Assembly (NCBI RefSeq): GCF_000003815.2
Contig: NC_049982.1
Location: 22,917,835 to 22,981,834, forward strand
DNA from: Branchiostoma floridae
Lineage: Eukaryota; Chordata; Leptocardii; Amphioxiformes; Branchiostomatidae
Direction of reading: 5' to 3'
Length of the DNA: 64,000 nucleotides
Shown: piece after piece, positions 23,861 through 34,850 of the stretch
Layout: the number at the start of each line of letters is the position of its first letter
Position numbering within the stretch: position 1 is the stretch's first letter
Made by a program: the position numbers and the translations under genes
The notes under the pieces: model-generated
What the model was told of the DNA's origin: nothing
The model's database searches: none
The model's input: only the letters and a program-made list of their open reading frames with translations

Positions 23861-26570
23861 ATGCCACTTTCATGGGCAGTAAGGCTGTATGTAGCGTTGG
23901 CTGTACGCCTGACAGTGCCTTGTGTAGAGGCAGTGGACTGGCAACACTGTCAGAAGGTATCGGCGCTGAGATGTAATGTTGGTAACAGTCTAAGTCGTGT
24001 TGATGGATCAAAGTACCGGTACGACATTGCAGGGTATAGTTCCAGATGGAGCAAACACGAATATTCTGTTCATGAGTACATGGGACCTTTCCATAAAATT
24101 CATTTGCTCCCAGCTTACGTGTCATGTTACGACTGTACAAGCTACGCAGGTGGGTCAAGTAGTTCTGTCACAGGTGAAGTCCATAGTGTCACTTTGAGTC
24201 CCTACCAAAAGGACTGGACAATAGCTTTGATGGTCGATCATGATATTGGTACCCTGAATACAGCTCATGCCACTGCTCTCTTAAAGATACCGTGCGGTAG
24301 ACAATGCAGTATATGGCTGGTGAATTGTAACGTGAGGACAATAGAAGTAGGAGCGCTAGCTCAGCTGTCACGTGTGAAAACCCTGGTCATCTGGCGGAAC
24401 AATCTTCAAACTGTGAGAAACGGCACGTTTGAAGGGATGGAGCGCCTTGAAAAGCTGCTGCTGTTGGGAAACAACATAACGCGTCTGGAGGTAAGACTAG
24501 AGAACACTCGAGTGTCTTGCAATATGTACATAACAAGTAACGTAAAGTTTATGATATTAAGACATCCAAGGAAACAATATCTAAAATGAAATCAATTTCT
24601 AAAACTGGATATGAAGATTTCTTTCGGACGTTTTGAGCGACAAATTCTGCTATTTCATTCTAGTGACACCGAAGAGGAGTGATGGATGTCACTCAAAACG
24701 CCTGAAGTAATCCCAGAATCTTATCAAGTTGTAAGAAGTAATATGAACATGTATCGCTTCGCGTTAAGAAAGCGGGACATTTTTTTTGTTCTTCTATCTT
24801 TTACATAATTCTTATAATTACAAATAAAAAAAAACATTCATATTGTTCATGAATATGAAGCCATCCCATTCTCCTTTTTCTTGCATGATGCGTAATATGG
24901 CTTAGTGACAGATTGGATGATTTGATTAACATTGTTCATTCAACCTCGCTACGTTTTCTATTAAATGCATCTTTACACCATAGAGTGGTGCCTTTGTTGA
25001 CCTACCTGCGCTTCGGTACCTTCTTCTCGTGGACAACCGAATCCTGACCATGGCACCCGACGTGATGTGTGAACTGCAGCTGCATTGGCTGGACATAAAT
25101 GCAAATCATCTCTCTTATATACCGTCTGGGGTACTCAAGAAGCGCGGTCAGTCAAATATATCTTTGTTGTGGATAACAAGCTTCGGTCAATCAGCGACAG
25201 TATGTTTGCTGGGCTGACACAGCTGAGGGAATTGTATCTGCAACAGAACGAAATCTCCTGGATTGCCGATGGTGCGTTTCATTCAAACAAACAATTGTTC
25301 ATGCTAAACCTGGCGAGTAACAAGCTAACTTATGTGTCTGGGCTTTGGTTTATGTTGTCCAAACGGATATCAGTGATTGTAGATAAAAACGTCATTGCAG
25401 CTGTATATCTAGGGAGAGAGGGGTTAAAACTAAACATGATGTTGCCGAAGAATCCCCTGTGCAATCAGCAGGTTCTATGAACATATATGGATGCACTACA
25501 AGTCTTTATTGCACGTTCCCTGGCACAAAATAGTATCCATTCAAAGCAGTTGTCCCGCCTCGTCCCTGGTGGCATCCCCTCCTGTGTTAGTTAACACCAG
25601 TGCACTGCCTTGTCCGACACCATTTGTCGAAATCATGAATGTGACACAAGATCACGTGGGCAAAGAGTACAAAGCAGTCGGTAACGTGTATTGGGAAGAT
25701 CAGCCCACAGTGTCTTGGATGTTTCCCGATGGTTCAGAACATTCTATGAACATAACGTACAATCCTAACACAAGAACGCACTCCAATCTTACAATCGGAA
25801 CCCTAACTGTGAGAGTGGTAACTAACTTAAGGGCTGAGGGCTGGACAAAATGTAAAGACCTCAAAGTGGAATCCGGGAAACAAAAGCTGTGTTTTAACTA
25901 CATGGCGAAGTCAAGATTCACTTTTTGGCTTGAGGGTTCTGGGACATTGGCTTTTTGGAAAAGTCTTTGTACTGTTTCCTCGGAAAGTGGGTCCTACACT
26001 ACAAACGTTGAGGTCATCAAACAAAAGGGATTTACTGACGTTCCTACGATGCATCGAACCATTGAACAGTCGAACTCACGTATGCCAACTGTATCACTCA
26101 CCACCAGGGAGCTTCTCGGTAAGACACACCTAACAACTGCCCCCTCACATGTTAGCACCGTCACTCCCAGGGACCTTCTGGATGAGACTGAAAATATCAA
26201 GCGGTATCTTGTATTTGCAGCAATTGCTGGTTTGGTGCTGGTCATGAGTGTAGTCTGTTGTTTGAAGGACAGAATCTGCCCATCCGATGAAAATGATTCT
26301 GTAGAGCAATCGAATGGTCCCCGAGAGATGACTCCGTGCGCAAAGTGGCCGTTTGAAGACCATGGTTCTACGAATGACTCTGTGATTAGTCCTTACGCAG
26401 AAGGTCGCTTTGAGGACCACGATAGTTTGAATGCATCAGACATTGGTCCTTACGCAGAGGGCAAACTTGAAGACCACGATAGTTTGAATGAATCAGACAT
26501 TAGTCCTTACGCAGAGGGCAAACTTGAAGACCACGATAGTTTGAATGAATCAGAGAATCAAATCATGTAG
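23861..26570 (+). pseudogene. LRR receptor with PYAEG-repeat tail, copy 1 (frame-disrupted)
   Basis: Predicted type I membrane receptor. Exon 1 (23861-24490) has an ATG, a hydrophobic signal peptide, a Cys-rich N-terminal region (DWQHC, SCYDC, PCGRQC) and LRRs (IWRNNLQTVRNGTFEGM), ending at the donor GAG/GTAAGA. Exon 2 starts after TAG at 24984 and continues the LRRs. Compared with the minus-strand paralogue, one base is missing near 25140 and 11 bases are missing in the LRR C-terminal cap near 25463; the latter removes two Cys codons and brings a stop at 25478-25480. From about 25491 the frame is open again: an Ig-like region (PCPTPFVEI, VSWMFPDGSEHS), a Thr-rich stalk, a TM helix (LVFAAIAGLVLVMSVVCCL), and a tail with 3.5 PYAEG units ending at TAG 26568-26570. 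Either a pseudogene or a draft-sequence error; the 11-base deletion argues for real decay. Family name unknown. Confidence 0.75.
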
Positions 26571-26625
26571 AGGGTGACCTTGAGGACTTCGATATTTGAA
26601 TGAATCTGACAACAGGTCATTAATC
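26401..26625 (+). repeat. 57-bp tail repeat of LRR copy 1
   Basis: Three units plus a partial one encoding PYAEG(R/K)(F/L)EDHDSLN-S-D. After the stop codon a further decayed unit can be read (GGTGACCTTGAGGACTTCGA), so the array was once longer. Confidence 0.85.
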
Positions 26626-26789
26626 CAACAAGAAAGAAAGCATTTTTACAGTTCTACAATAAATAATGTTAAAATGTCATTGTTTGATATGGTAACAGTT
26701 TGGTTATTGAGCCTGTGGATTCTGTGTTGGTAATTAAGAATAAAAAATACTGCATTATATTACAGTACAAGTCGGTCTGGTGGTTTTGG

Positions 26790-26860
26790 TTGTAGACTTA
26801 GAATCTTAAGGTTACAATTCCTAGCAGGGTCGATGTTGTGCCCTTGGGAAGGGCATTTAA
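26790..26860 (+). mobile_element. SINE fragment
   Basis: A short piece matching the SINE core: AATTCCTAGCAGGGTCGATG, then TTGTGCCCTTGGGAAGGGCA, comparable with the TTGTGCCCTTGGGAAAGGCA of the full copies. Confidence 0.5.
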
Positions 26861-26874
26861 AAACCTACAGACTA

Positions 26875-28060
26875 GATCGCTTTAAGAGCATGTAAGATAT
26901 GAAATGTTAATGTAAAGACAGCTGCAGTGTTACCAATCCGCCTGTTAGCAGACTGTACGATGATTACAAAAAAAATGTCCCTCTTTCGATGTTTATTGGT
27001 CTTATTATAACATGTCTGTGCCACTATAGTTACACGTTTTCGGTAATGATGAAAAGTCTGTCGACCTAGGCGAGAGCAAACCTGCTTCCAATAGTAGTTA
27101 CATTTATTTAGGAGTCCTTCATCGTAGGCTGGTGGGTCTACTGCATATGAATTCTTATTATCAACAAACCAGTCTATAGCGGCCACTCAAGGGACTGGAG
27201 AAATGTGGCCACTATAGACAGGTGGTCACTATAGAGAAAATGCTGATCTATTGACCACGAGCAATAAGTTACACATGATTTCAGTACCCTCGATCTTTCT
27301 CACCAAGTAACATTGTCTAGATCGTCCCAAAATTCAACTGACCCTGCCAAAATTCAATCTACCGAAAATGATTGATATTGTATCTGTACCTGTATTGCCA
27401 TGCGTAAATTCGCCTACAAAGTCAAAGACTTGCACTCTAATGTTCAAGGCACGCGTACCTTCCACCCAAACCCTGTCGGGTACTCCAGATCTTCGCAAAC
27501 TACTATTTTAAACCCGGCGCAGGGCGACATATGGCCGCTGTATGGTCGCATCAGGCAGTGTTTCTGTATCTACGGGACCGAAAATCGTGTGGCCGTGGCC
27601 GCATTGGACAGGTGGCCGCTATAGACTGTTTCTTAATGCTTAGGCCATTGTACAACATCCAAGTGACCGACAAAAAGTGGCTACTATGCAAAGGTGGACA
27701 CTAATACAGGTTTGACTGTAGTTAGATTAGAAGTCCATAATTCTAGGCTGATGCGTCTCCTATATACAAAATTCATTATGAAGATATTGATTGTGCTTAA
27801 AAATATGATCTTATTGGCAGTTTAGACTAGAAGTCTTTTATTGTAGGCTGATGGTTGTCCTATATACAAAGTTTTATTATCAAAAACGTAATTTCATTGG
27901 TAGTTAGATTAGAAGTCCTTAATTCTAGGATGATAGGTCTCCTGTATAAAAAATCCATCAAGATATTGATTATGTTTCAAAATCTGATTTTATTGGAAGT
28001 TAGATTAGAAATCCATAAATCTAGGCTGTCGTATACAAATTTCATTATGAAAACATTGGT
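26875..28060. repeat. Flanking duplication R1', interrupted by an insertion
   Basis: A copy of R1 (23040-23640). It matches up to TTATTATCAACAAA at about 27165, breaks off, and resumes at about 27720 with GTTAGATTAGAAGTCCATAA and the decayed units. The 555 bases between are absent from R1. Confidence 0.8.
27165..27722. mobile_element. Inserted repeat, CAGTCAAACCTG family
   Basis: The stretch present in R1' but absent from R1. It carries GGCCACTATAGACAGGTGG words and ends in AATACAGGTTTGACTGTA. The reverse complement of its right part recurs at 39043-39225. Probably a non-autonomous DNA transposon; I could not define both ends or a TSD. Confidence 0.6.
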
Positions 28061-28462
28061 TGTCTGATTTACGTCGTGTGTTACGTTTACATATCACAGC
28101 TAACATGTTCTAAACGAAACTTGCAGACATGAAAGGTAAAAAGACTATTAATGTCATAAAAGTTTCACTAGTGACAAAAATCATCACTTATTTCTAACTT
28201 ACAATCACCATAGGCATGTAGAAGTTATAACAAACCACAAAATATTCAACAAAGACAGACAATACCAAGAAAAGAATTGTGGTCTTTACTTCTATTTTCA
28301 TTCGATTATTTTTCGATTATTGGTAACGATGTTTTGAGCTGTTATCTGAATCCTTAAAACTACGTCTCTTCAATTAAGTTTGCTCTCTCTGTAAGTACCG
28401 ATGTCTGATTGATTCAAAGTATCGTGGACTCAACATTTACCATCTTCGTACTGGATGGTCTC

Positions 28463-28905
28463 CTATTCATTCAAACTATCATGGTCCTCAAGTTTCCCTT
28501 CTGCGTAAGGACTAATATCTGTCTCATTCAAACTATCGTGATCTTCAAGGTTACCCTCTGCGTAAGGAATAATATCTGTCTCATTCAAACTATCGTGGTC
28601 TTCAAGTTTGCCCTCTGCGTAAGGACTAATATCTGTCTCATTCAAACTATCGTGGTCTTCAAGTTTGCCTTCTGCGTAAGGACTTATGTCTGTCTCATTC
28701 AAACTATCATGGTCCTCAAGTTTCCCTTCTGCGTAAGGAATAATATCTGTCTCATTCAAACTATCGTGAAATTCAAGGTTACCCTCTGCGTAAGGAATAA
28801 TATCTGTCTCATTCAAACTATCGTGGTCTTCAAGTTTGCCTTCTGTGTAAGGACTCGTATCTGTCTCATTCAAGCTATCGTGGTCTTCAAAGCGACCTTC
28901 CGCGT
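28463..28905 (-). repeat. 57-bp minisatellite coding the receptor tail
   Basis: Eight in-frame units coding (S/I)PY(A/T)EG(K/N/R)LEDHDSLNETD. One unit has F for D in EFHDS. Decayed unit remains continue past the stop down to about 28395. The Tyr in each unit lies on the cytoplasmic side of the TM helix. Confidence 0.9.
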
Positions 28906-30489
28906 AAGGACTAATCACAGAGTCTGACACGTTCGTAGTATACGTAGTATAGCCACGACCTTCAAACGGCCACTTTGCGCACGGGGTCATCTCCCGGTTA
29001 CCATTCGATTGCTCTACAAAATAATTTTCATCGGATGGGCAACATCTGTGCGTCAAACACCAGACTACACTCATGACTAGTACCAAACCAGCACTTGCTG
29101 CAAGTACGAGATACCAGTTGGTATCTTTAGTCTCATCTGCAAGGTCCCTGGGAGTGACGGTGCTAACATGTGAGGGTGCAGTTGTTAAGTGTGTCTTACG
29201 GAGAAGCTCGCTGGTGGTGAGTGATACGGTGCTCACCCGTGAGGGTGCAGTTGTTAGGTGTGTCTTACCGAGAAGGTCTCTGGTGGTGAGTGATACTGTT
29301 GTCATACGTGAGTTCGAGGGTGCAATGGCTCGACGTGTTGTAGGAGGGCGAGTGTGTTTGATGCCCTCAAAGTTTATAGTGTAGGACCCACTTTCGAAGG
29401 AAACAGTACAAAGACTTTTTAAAAAATCTAAAGTTCTCGAACCCTCAAGCCAAAGAGTAAATCTTGACTTCGCCATGTAGTTAACACACAACTTTCGTTT
29501 CCCAGGTTCTACTTTAAGGTCACCCTCTTTACATTTTGTCCAGCCCTCAGCCCTAAGGTTGGTTACCACTCTCACAGTTAGGCTACCGATTGTCAGATTG
29601 TGGAGGGTGCTTATGTTAGGATTGTGCGTTATGTTCATTGAGTGTTCTGAACCATCGGGAAACATCCAAGACACTTTGATAGGTTGATTTTCCCAGTACA
29701 CGTTACCGACTGCTTTGTAATTTCCAGACACATGATTTTGTGTCACGTTCATGATTTCGACAAATGGTGTCGGACAAGGCAGTGCACCTGTGTTGACGGG
29801 CACAATGGGAGATTCCATCAGAGACGAGGCGGGGCAATCTTTTGGAATGGATACTATTGAGTGGCGGCCAACTTTAAATGAAGATTTCCAGCGCATCCAC
29901 AGGTGTTCATAGAGCCAGCTGTTTGCACACGTACAGCGCAGGGGATTGTTCGGCAACATGAATTCTAGCTGGAACACTCTCCCTGGATACACGGATGCCT
30001 CCTTCGCTGATATAGGTTTGGGCGATTTAAACCAAAGTCCAGACATATACGTCAGCTTGTTACTCGCCAGGTTTAACGTGAACAATTGTTTGTTTGAATG
30101 AAATGCACCATGTGCAATCCAGGAGATTTCATTATTTTGCAGATACAATTCCCTCAGCTGTGTCAGCCCAGCAAACATACTGTCGCTGACTGACCGAAGC
30201 TTGTTGTATCACACAAAGATATATATGACTGACCGCGCTTTCTGTAGTACCCCAGACGGTATAAAAGAGATGTGATCTGCACTTATGTCCAGCCATTTCA
30301 GCTGTAGTTCACACATCACGTCGGGTGCATCGTCAGGATTCGGTTGCCCACGAGAAGAAGGTACCGAAGCGCAGGTAAGTCAACAAAGGCGCCACTCTAT
30401 TATGTAAAAAATACATTGGTTAGGAAATGTAGCGAGGATGTGAACACATAGACCATGTCATTCGATCTCCCCCGGGGTTTAATTCCATG

Positions 30490-30720
30490 GTAGCCTCCTT
30501 TGCAGGGTTGGGGGGGGGCTTTTTTGGGGGAGTGATGGGGGGGGGGCTGTTTTGGGATTTTCAACGTGGGCGGGCTTTTTTTTTCCCGGGAAAGGAAGGG
30601 GGGGCAACTTTCCTTCCTGGGTTAATTTTTTTTCCCGGCATAAGGGACCCTGGCCAACTTTAAAAATGGGGAACAAGAGCCCCCCCCCCCCCCCCCCCCA
30701 CACACACACAAAATAAAATA
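30490..30720. repeat. G/C homopolymer-rich stretch in the LRR copy 2 intron
   Basis: Runs of 7-10 G, 6-9 T and a C run of about 19 followed by CACACA, within an otherwise ordinary intron. It looks either like a low-quality or mis-assembled segment or like a real G-quadruplex-prone tract. Confidence 0.6.
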
Positions 30721-32053
30721 TAAGCCAGCCCCGCTCGAAGTCTCCAACAGAGGCTAATTTCATATCATGCATTTGTAAAAAAAAGGGGAAGGTTCTAATT
30801 ATTGGTGACCTAAAATCAAAACAAACGTTGACCAATAATGACTATTTGATTTTTTTTCTTGGAAAATAAATCACAATAAGAGAAAAACAAATAGAAAGGC
30901 AACATTTGCGGGAAAATGCAGCATATTTCAACCATCTCCCAGTCAATACAAAAATGGACTGTTCTAAACATGAATCTAGATAAAGGCAACCCCATGCGGG
31001 AATGGACTCTTCGTGCACGTGTGGCAAATTCAGTTAAAATGGACCAGTTCAAAAAATGAACAACATGGACTTCGCATGTTATCACCTTGGGCCAAAATTC
31101 AATTTTTTTCAAAATTGTCAACTCCGTGCAAGAATCGTCTCTCCCATCGACACGCTTTTTTAAAGTGGTGTAATTCAAAAACACATCCAGTTCATTTCGC
31201 TCTAAAATGACGGAGATGAATCGATTTAACAGGAGAATACGTGAGAGAAGAAACATCAGGAAAAGAAATATATGGTATGTTGTGGTCTGGATGAAACAAA
31301 AATATCCAACTTTCATACATGTCACCTAGTATGTACATGTTACACGTCACACACACACATCATCATCTTGGGTGTTCTCTAGTCTTACCTGCAGACGCGT
31401 TATGTTGTTTTCCAATAGCAGCAGCTTTTCTAGGTGTCCCATCCCTTCAAACGTGCCGTTTCTCACAGCCTGAAGATTATTCCGCCAGATGACCAGGGTT
31501 TTCACCCGTGACAGCTTCGCCAGCGCCCCTGCTTCTATTGTCCTTATGTTACAATTCACTATCCATATACTACATAGTCTACCGCACGGTAGCTTTGAGA
31601 TAGAAGTGGTATAAGCAGTATTCAGGGTGCCAATGTTGTGGTCGACAATAACAAGTATATTGATGGCCTGTTGGGACGGGGTTAAAGCGGCACCCTGTAT
31701 TTCACCGGTAACAGAGCCATTGTGACGTGTACAGTCGTAGCAGGATATAAAGGTTGGGTAGAAATGGATTCTAATAAAAGGCCCTCTGTACTGATTGATA
31801 AAATAACTGTCTTTCCACCATCTAGATTCATACACGCCGATGTCGTACCGGTACTTTGATCCGTCGGAACGACTTCGACTGTCACCAACACTACAATTCA
31901 GCACAGATACCTTCCGACAGTGTTTCCAGTCCCCTGCCTCTACACACGCCACTGCCTGACGTACAACCAACACTAGACAGAATTGTAGTGACCACTTCAC
32001 TGACATGCTGGCGATATCACAGTTTCAAATCATTCACTATCAAAGAACAACAG

Positions 32054-33239
32054 CTAAAAAAGAAACGTGAGATGGTAGCATCTACGAAGTGAGAATCGAC
32101 TAACGCCCCAAAAAGCTAATATTTGGATCAACTTTAAGTTCTGAGTTTCGGCAAATATGGAAGGCATGAGTTGGGTGGATGGGAACAATGATAAAAAATG
32201 ATATTAACAGAAATTTTGCGATATACCAATCCAAAATCTCATAGAAATTTTAAAATCGTCACCGAGGACTCGCTGAATTTAAGGGCAACTTCCAGGGACC
32301 GGCGAACGTCGACCGAGCTGCTAAAATCGTCCGAAACCCGCGTAATCGTTCTCCGGCCGCAAATGCCCATCTAGAGCTCGCCAACGCGTCAGCCGAGCTA
32401 AATTCTTGATTTGTAAAGGGGCTTAAATAGTACTTCAACGCGAGAGCGCAACTGCGCAGATTACGCTCATTGTAGCAGAGAACGCAAAGACAGCCAATCA
32501 AAATATCTTTAAGCAATGAAACTTTGTGTACAGGAGACACATTAGTCTAGAATCATCTAACAACCAATAAATCCAGGATTGTTTTCGTGTATTGGCTGAT
32601 GCTTATAGTGACGGGAACAGACTCATCCGATACGATTATTTAACAGTCAGTAACCATAGTGACACACAAATATTAGTACCACGCAAAGACCAATCAACCT
32701 CAAAAGTTGGACTTTTTTGTAACCAGTTGTTAACCTCATTTTCTATTGGAATTACATGTACCTTCAGGGAAACCTTCGCATTATATATCTTATTTAAGAC
32801 GTCTTAAAAACGATATTTTCACTTTCACTGAATCAGTTATTTGTTCTATAATTTCTTTAACAATGATTTGACGTGCGTGCATCAAACTATTAATCTACGG
32901 TTGTGAAACATGGTATAGGGACCAGGCAAATGTCCAACCATCCGCCTTTGTAAAGATCATCAAATAGATGTACAACAAAAAGTAAGGTACGCTGCACAGT
33001 ATTAACGTCATGGCTGTACCTTATGACATTCCCTTCTATAGGAAATAAGGTAATGATAACTGTATACCTCATCAATTCTTCATTAAATTCTCGCCCATAA
33101 ATAGCTTATGACTGAAACGTGTAGACAAATCTTTATGTTCCATTTGTCAGTAAGGAGTAAGAAACGTACTTACACGTCTTCTGAGACTGCTATCAGTTGA
33201 ATAACTATCGGGATGAAATTAAAATTTGGTCTCAAGTTG
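32054..33239. other. Presumed 5' intron of LRR copy 2; possible LINE scrap
   Basis: A donor-like ACGT/GTAAGTACG on the minus strand (donor at 33173) could splice to the acceptor at 32054. Near 32876 a plus frame reads IKLLIYGCETW, resembling the LLYGCE-W segment of LINE ORF2 proteins; this is too short to be sure. No gene is recognised. Confidence 0.3.
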
Positions 33240-33440
33240 GCATCGGTGGTGAATTTGAAGTGGTTGGGTGTTTGGCCCAGCCATCTAGGTTTGAATCCCC
33301 AACATACTGTGTCCTTGGGAAGGCAATTACGTTAACACAAATCGTCTTACTTACTTGTTACTTGATGAGGCCTCCTCCAGATAGGACGTTAAATGTTTGA
33401 GGAGAGCCACACCTCATGCATATCAAAGAACACACCCCAA
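33240..33440 (+). mobile_element. SINE, partial and decayed
   Basis: B-box-like AGGTTTGAATCCCC, then TGTGTCCTTGGGAAGGCAAT, AGATAGGACGTTAAATG, GAGAGCCACACCTCATGCAT and CAAAGAACACACC follow the order of the SINE core. Confidence 0.65.
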
Positions 33441-34602
33441 TTATAGATCATCTGTCTGTGTATGCAGCATGTATTCTTTAGTATAAACCTGGCCTATTTA
33501 CCAGATACACAATACAAACAAGCTTAGGAAAATGGGACAATATCTAGACTCCATTTCAATTTTCTGTTAGCTAAAATCTAAATTTCACATATGATTCAAC
33601 ATAGAAGAAAGCTCAGTCACTTGCTATCTCAATACATTCTGAATACATTAATTTCCTACAAGAGGTAGAATATCCAATTTCCATGAGGGTGAATCTGGAG
33701 AACCACAGATAAATGAGGCACACTAATGTATATCTTGAGTCGTTTTCATTGCAATATCTCCGAGATCTTGTTTTTCTTGAGCTCTTTCCAACAATATCAA
33801 GACATTTAGTTATCTGTCTAGTGACCCCATTGTATTGTTACAGTTGCAATTCCAATAAAGAAGATATCAATATCTGACCAATAGTGAGAGTTGTTCCCAT
33901 TATTTCTGGTCATTTTTTCTATACATGATTATCAAAGGCATTATAGGTAAAGATCCCCATCTGAATTATACGTTTTTATAAAAACCATACCACAAAAGTG
34001 GTGTAACTTCAACAATATTCATGCATAAATTCTATTTTTCATACTTCAAACACAAAAAAAATGAGGATCCAACAACAAATATCTAATATACATGAACAAC
34101 ACTTCATTTTAAAACATCTCTTGATAAAACAATCTGATATTTCTGAATAAATTAATTCCACTTGCAGCAAAAAGAAAGCAGACTGAAAAACACACAAAAT
34201 ATTGTCACCTGTATGAGGGTTAAAGACCTCCAGATAAACAATGTCTAAAGACAATTCAATCTCTACAACTGGAAAGGCTAAGCTTCAGAGATTACTTCAT
34301 TTTTACTAGACTGAAATGTCAGAACAAATCAATACTAGTACAGTCTTGTACATGGGAGGTAACCGAAAAAACAGTAACTGTTGTACAAATGTGCATGATG
34401 ACACAAAAGGTTATGCAAGTTGTGTTTTTAGGATTGTTTCTATGGTAGGAAAACGCTGCTACTGCCCCTTGGCTGGTTATGCAGGGTCCCATTCTAGTGT
34501 CACTGAAGAAACATCATGGATGTCACTCAAAATCTCTGCAAGTTATCTCTGCATCTTATCCAATTCTAGAGATTCAATTTTCTTCAAATGCAACATTGTC
34601 CC
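33441..34602. other. No recognised gene
   Basis: AT-rich. At 34490-34590 CATTCTAGTGTCACTGAAGA with ATGGATGTCACTCAAAA resembles 24655-24700 (CATTCTAGTGACACCGAAGA, ATGGATGTCACTCAAAA), so both hold the same small interspersed repeat, possibly of Penelope-like origin. Confidence 0.4.
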
Positions 34603-34850
34603 TCAAAGCTTTGCTCTAAGCCTTCTGATTGGTCCGTATATCCACGTCTCCGTGAACCCTCCCTTCATTCTCTCCTCCTCCATCTTCTCCTGAAGCTGCT
34701 GCTCCGCGCTCTTCATGGAGGACTCGATCCTGCCCCTGGTCGCGGACAGGTGGGAGATGAGAGAGTCGACCATCCGGTGGGTCCGAGACACGGCAGTGGC
34801 CAGCCTGGTCAGGTCGGGCTGTGACCGGTAGTCTGCTACTGCCATCATAC
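34603..34850 (-). CDS. Coiled-coil protein exon 2
   Basis: Starts after TTTGTTGTAG and supplies the last 81 residues, a charged helical segment (SSMKSAEQQLQEKMEEERMK), then TGA. Confidence 0.7.

Larger units (their letters stand above)
28463..32006 (-). pseudogene. LRR receptor with PYAEG-repeat tail, copy 2 (frame-disrupted)
   Basis: Inverted paralogue of 23861-26570. Exon 1 (32006-31389) encodes a signal peptide, the Cys-rich N-terminal region (DWKHC, SCYDC, PCGRLC) and two LRRs, ending CAG/GTAAGA. Exon 2 (30396-28463) starts after TAATAG with SGAFVDLPALRYLLLV. It then has two lesions relative to copy 1: one base is missing near 30331 and a TGA interrupts the frame near 30203. Downstream, 571 codons are open from MFAGLTQLRE: an LRR, an intact cap (NPLRCTCANSWLYEHLW), an Ig-like region, a Thr-rich stalk with a 23-residue duplication, a TM helix (YLVLAASAGLVLVMSVVWCL) and eight 19-residue PYAEG units. 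A polypyrimidine acceptor (TTTCTTTTTTAG) just upstream of the ATG implies a 5' noncoding exon, perhaps ending at the donor at 33173. If the two lesions are sequencing errors this would be a functional receptor. Confidence 0.75.

Noticed and set aside
28409-28927. 172-codon plus-strand repetitive frame (CLIQTIV-like units)
   Set aside because: Antisense of the PYAEG repeat; open only because the 57-bp unit is a multiple of three.
32876-32960. LINE fragment (IKLLIYGCETW)
   Set aside because: Only about 11 residues resemble the LINE motif and a stop follows soon; kept only as a remark.
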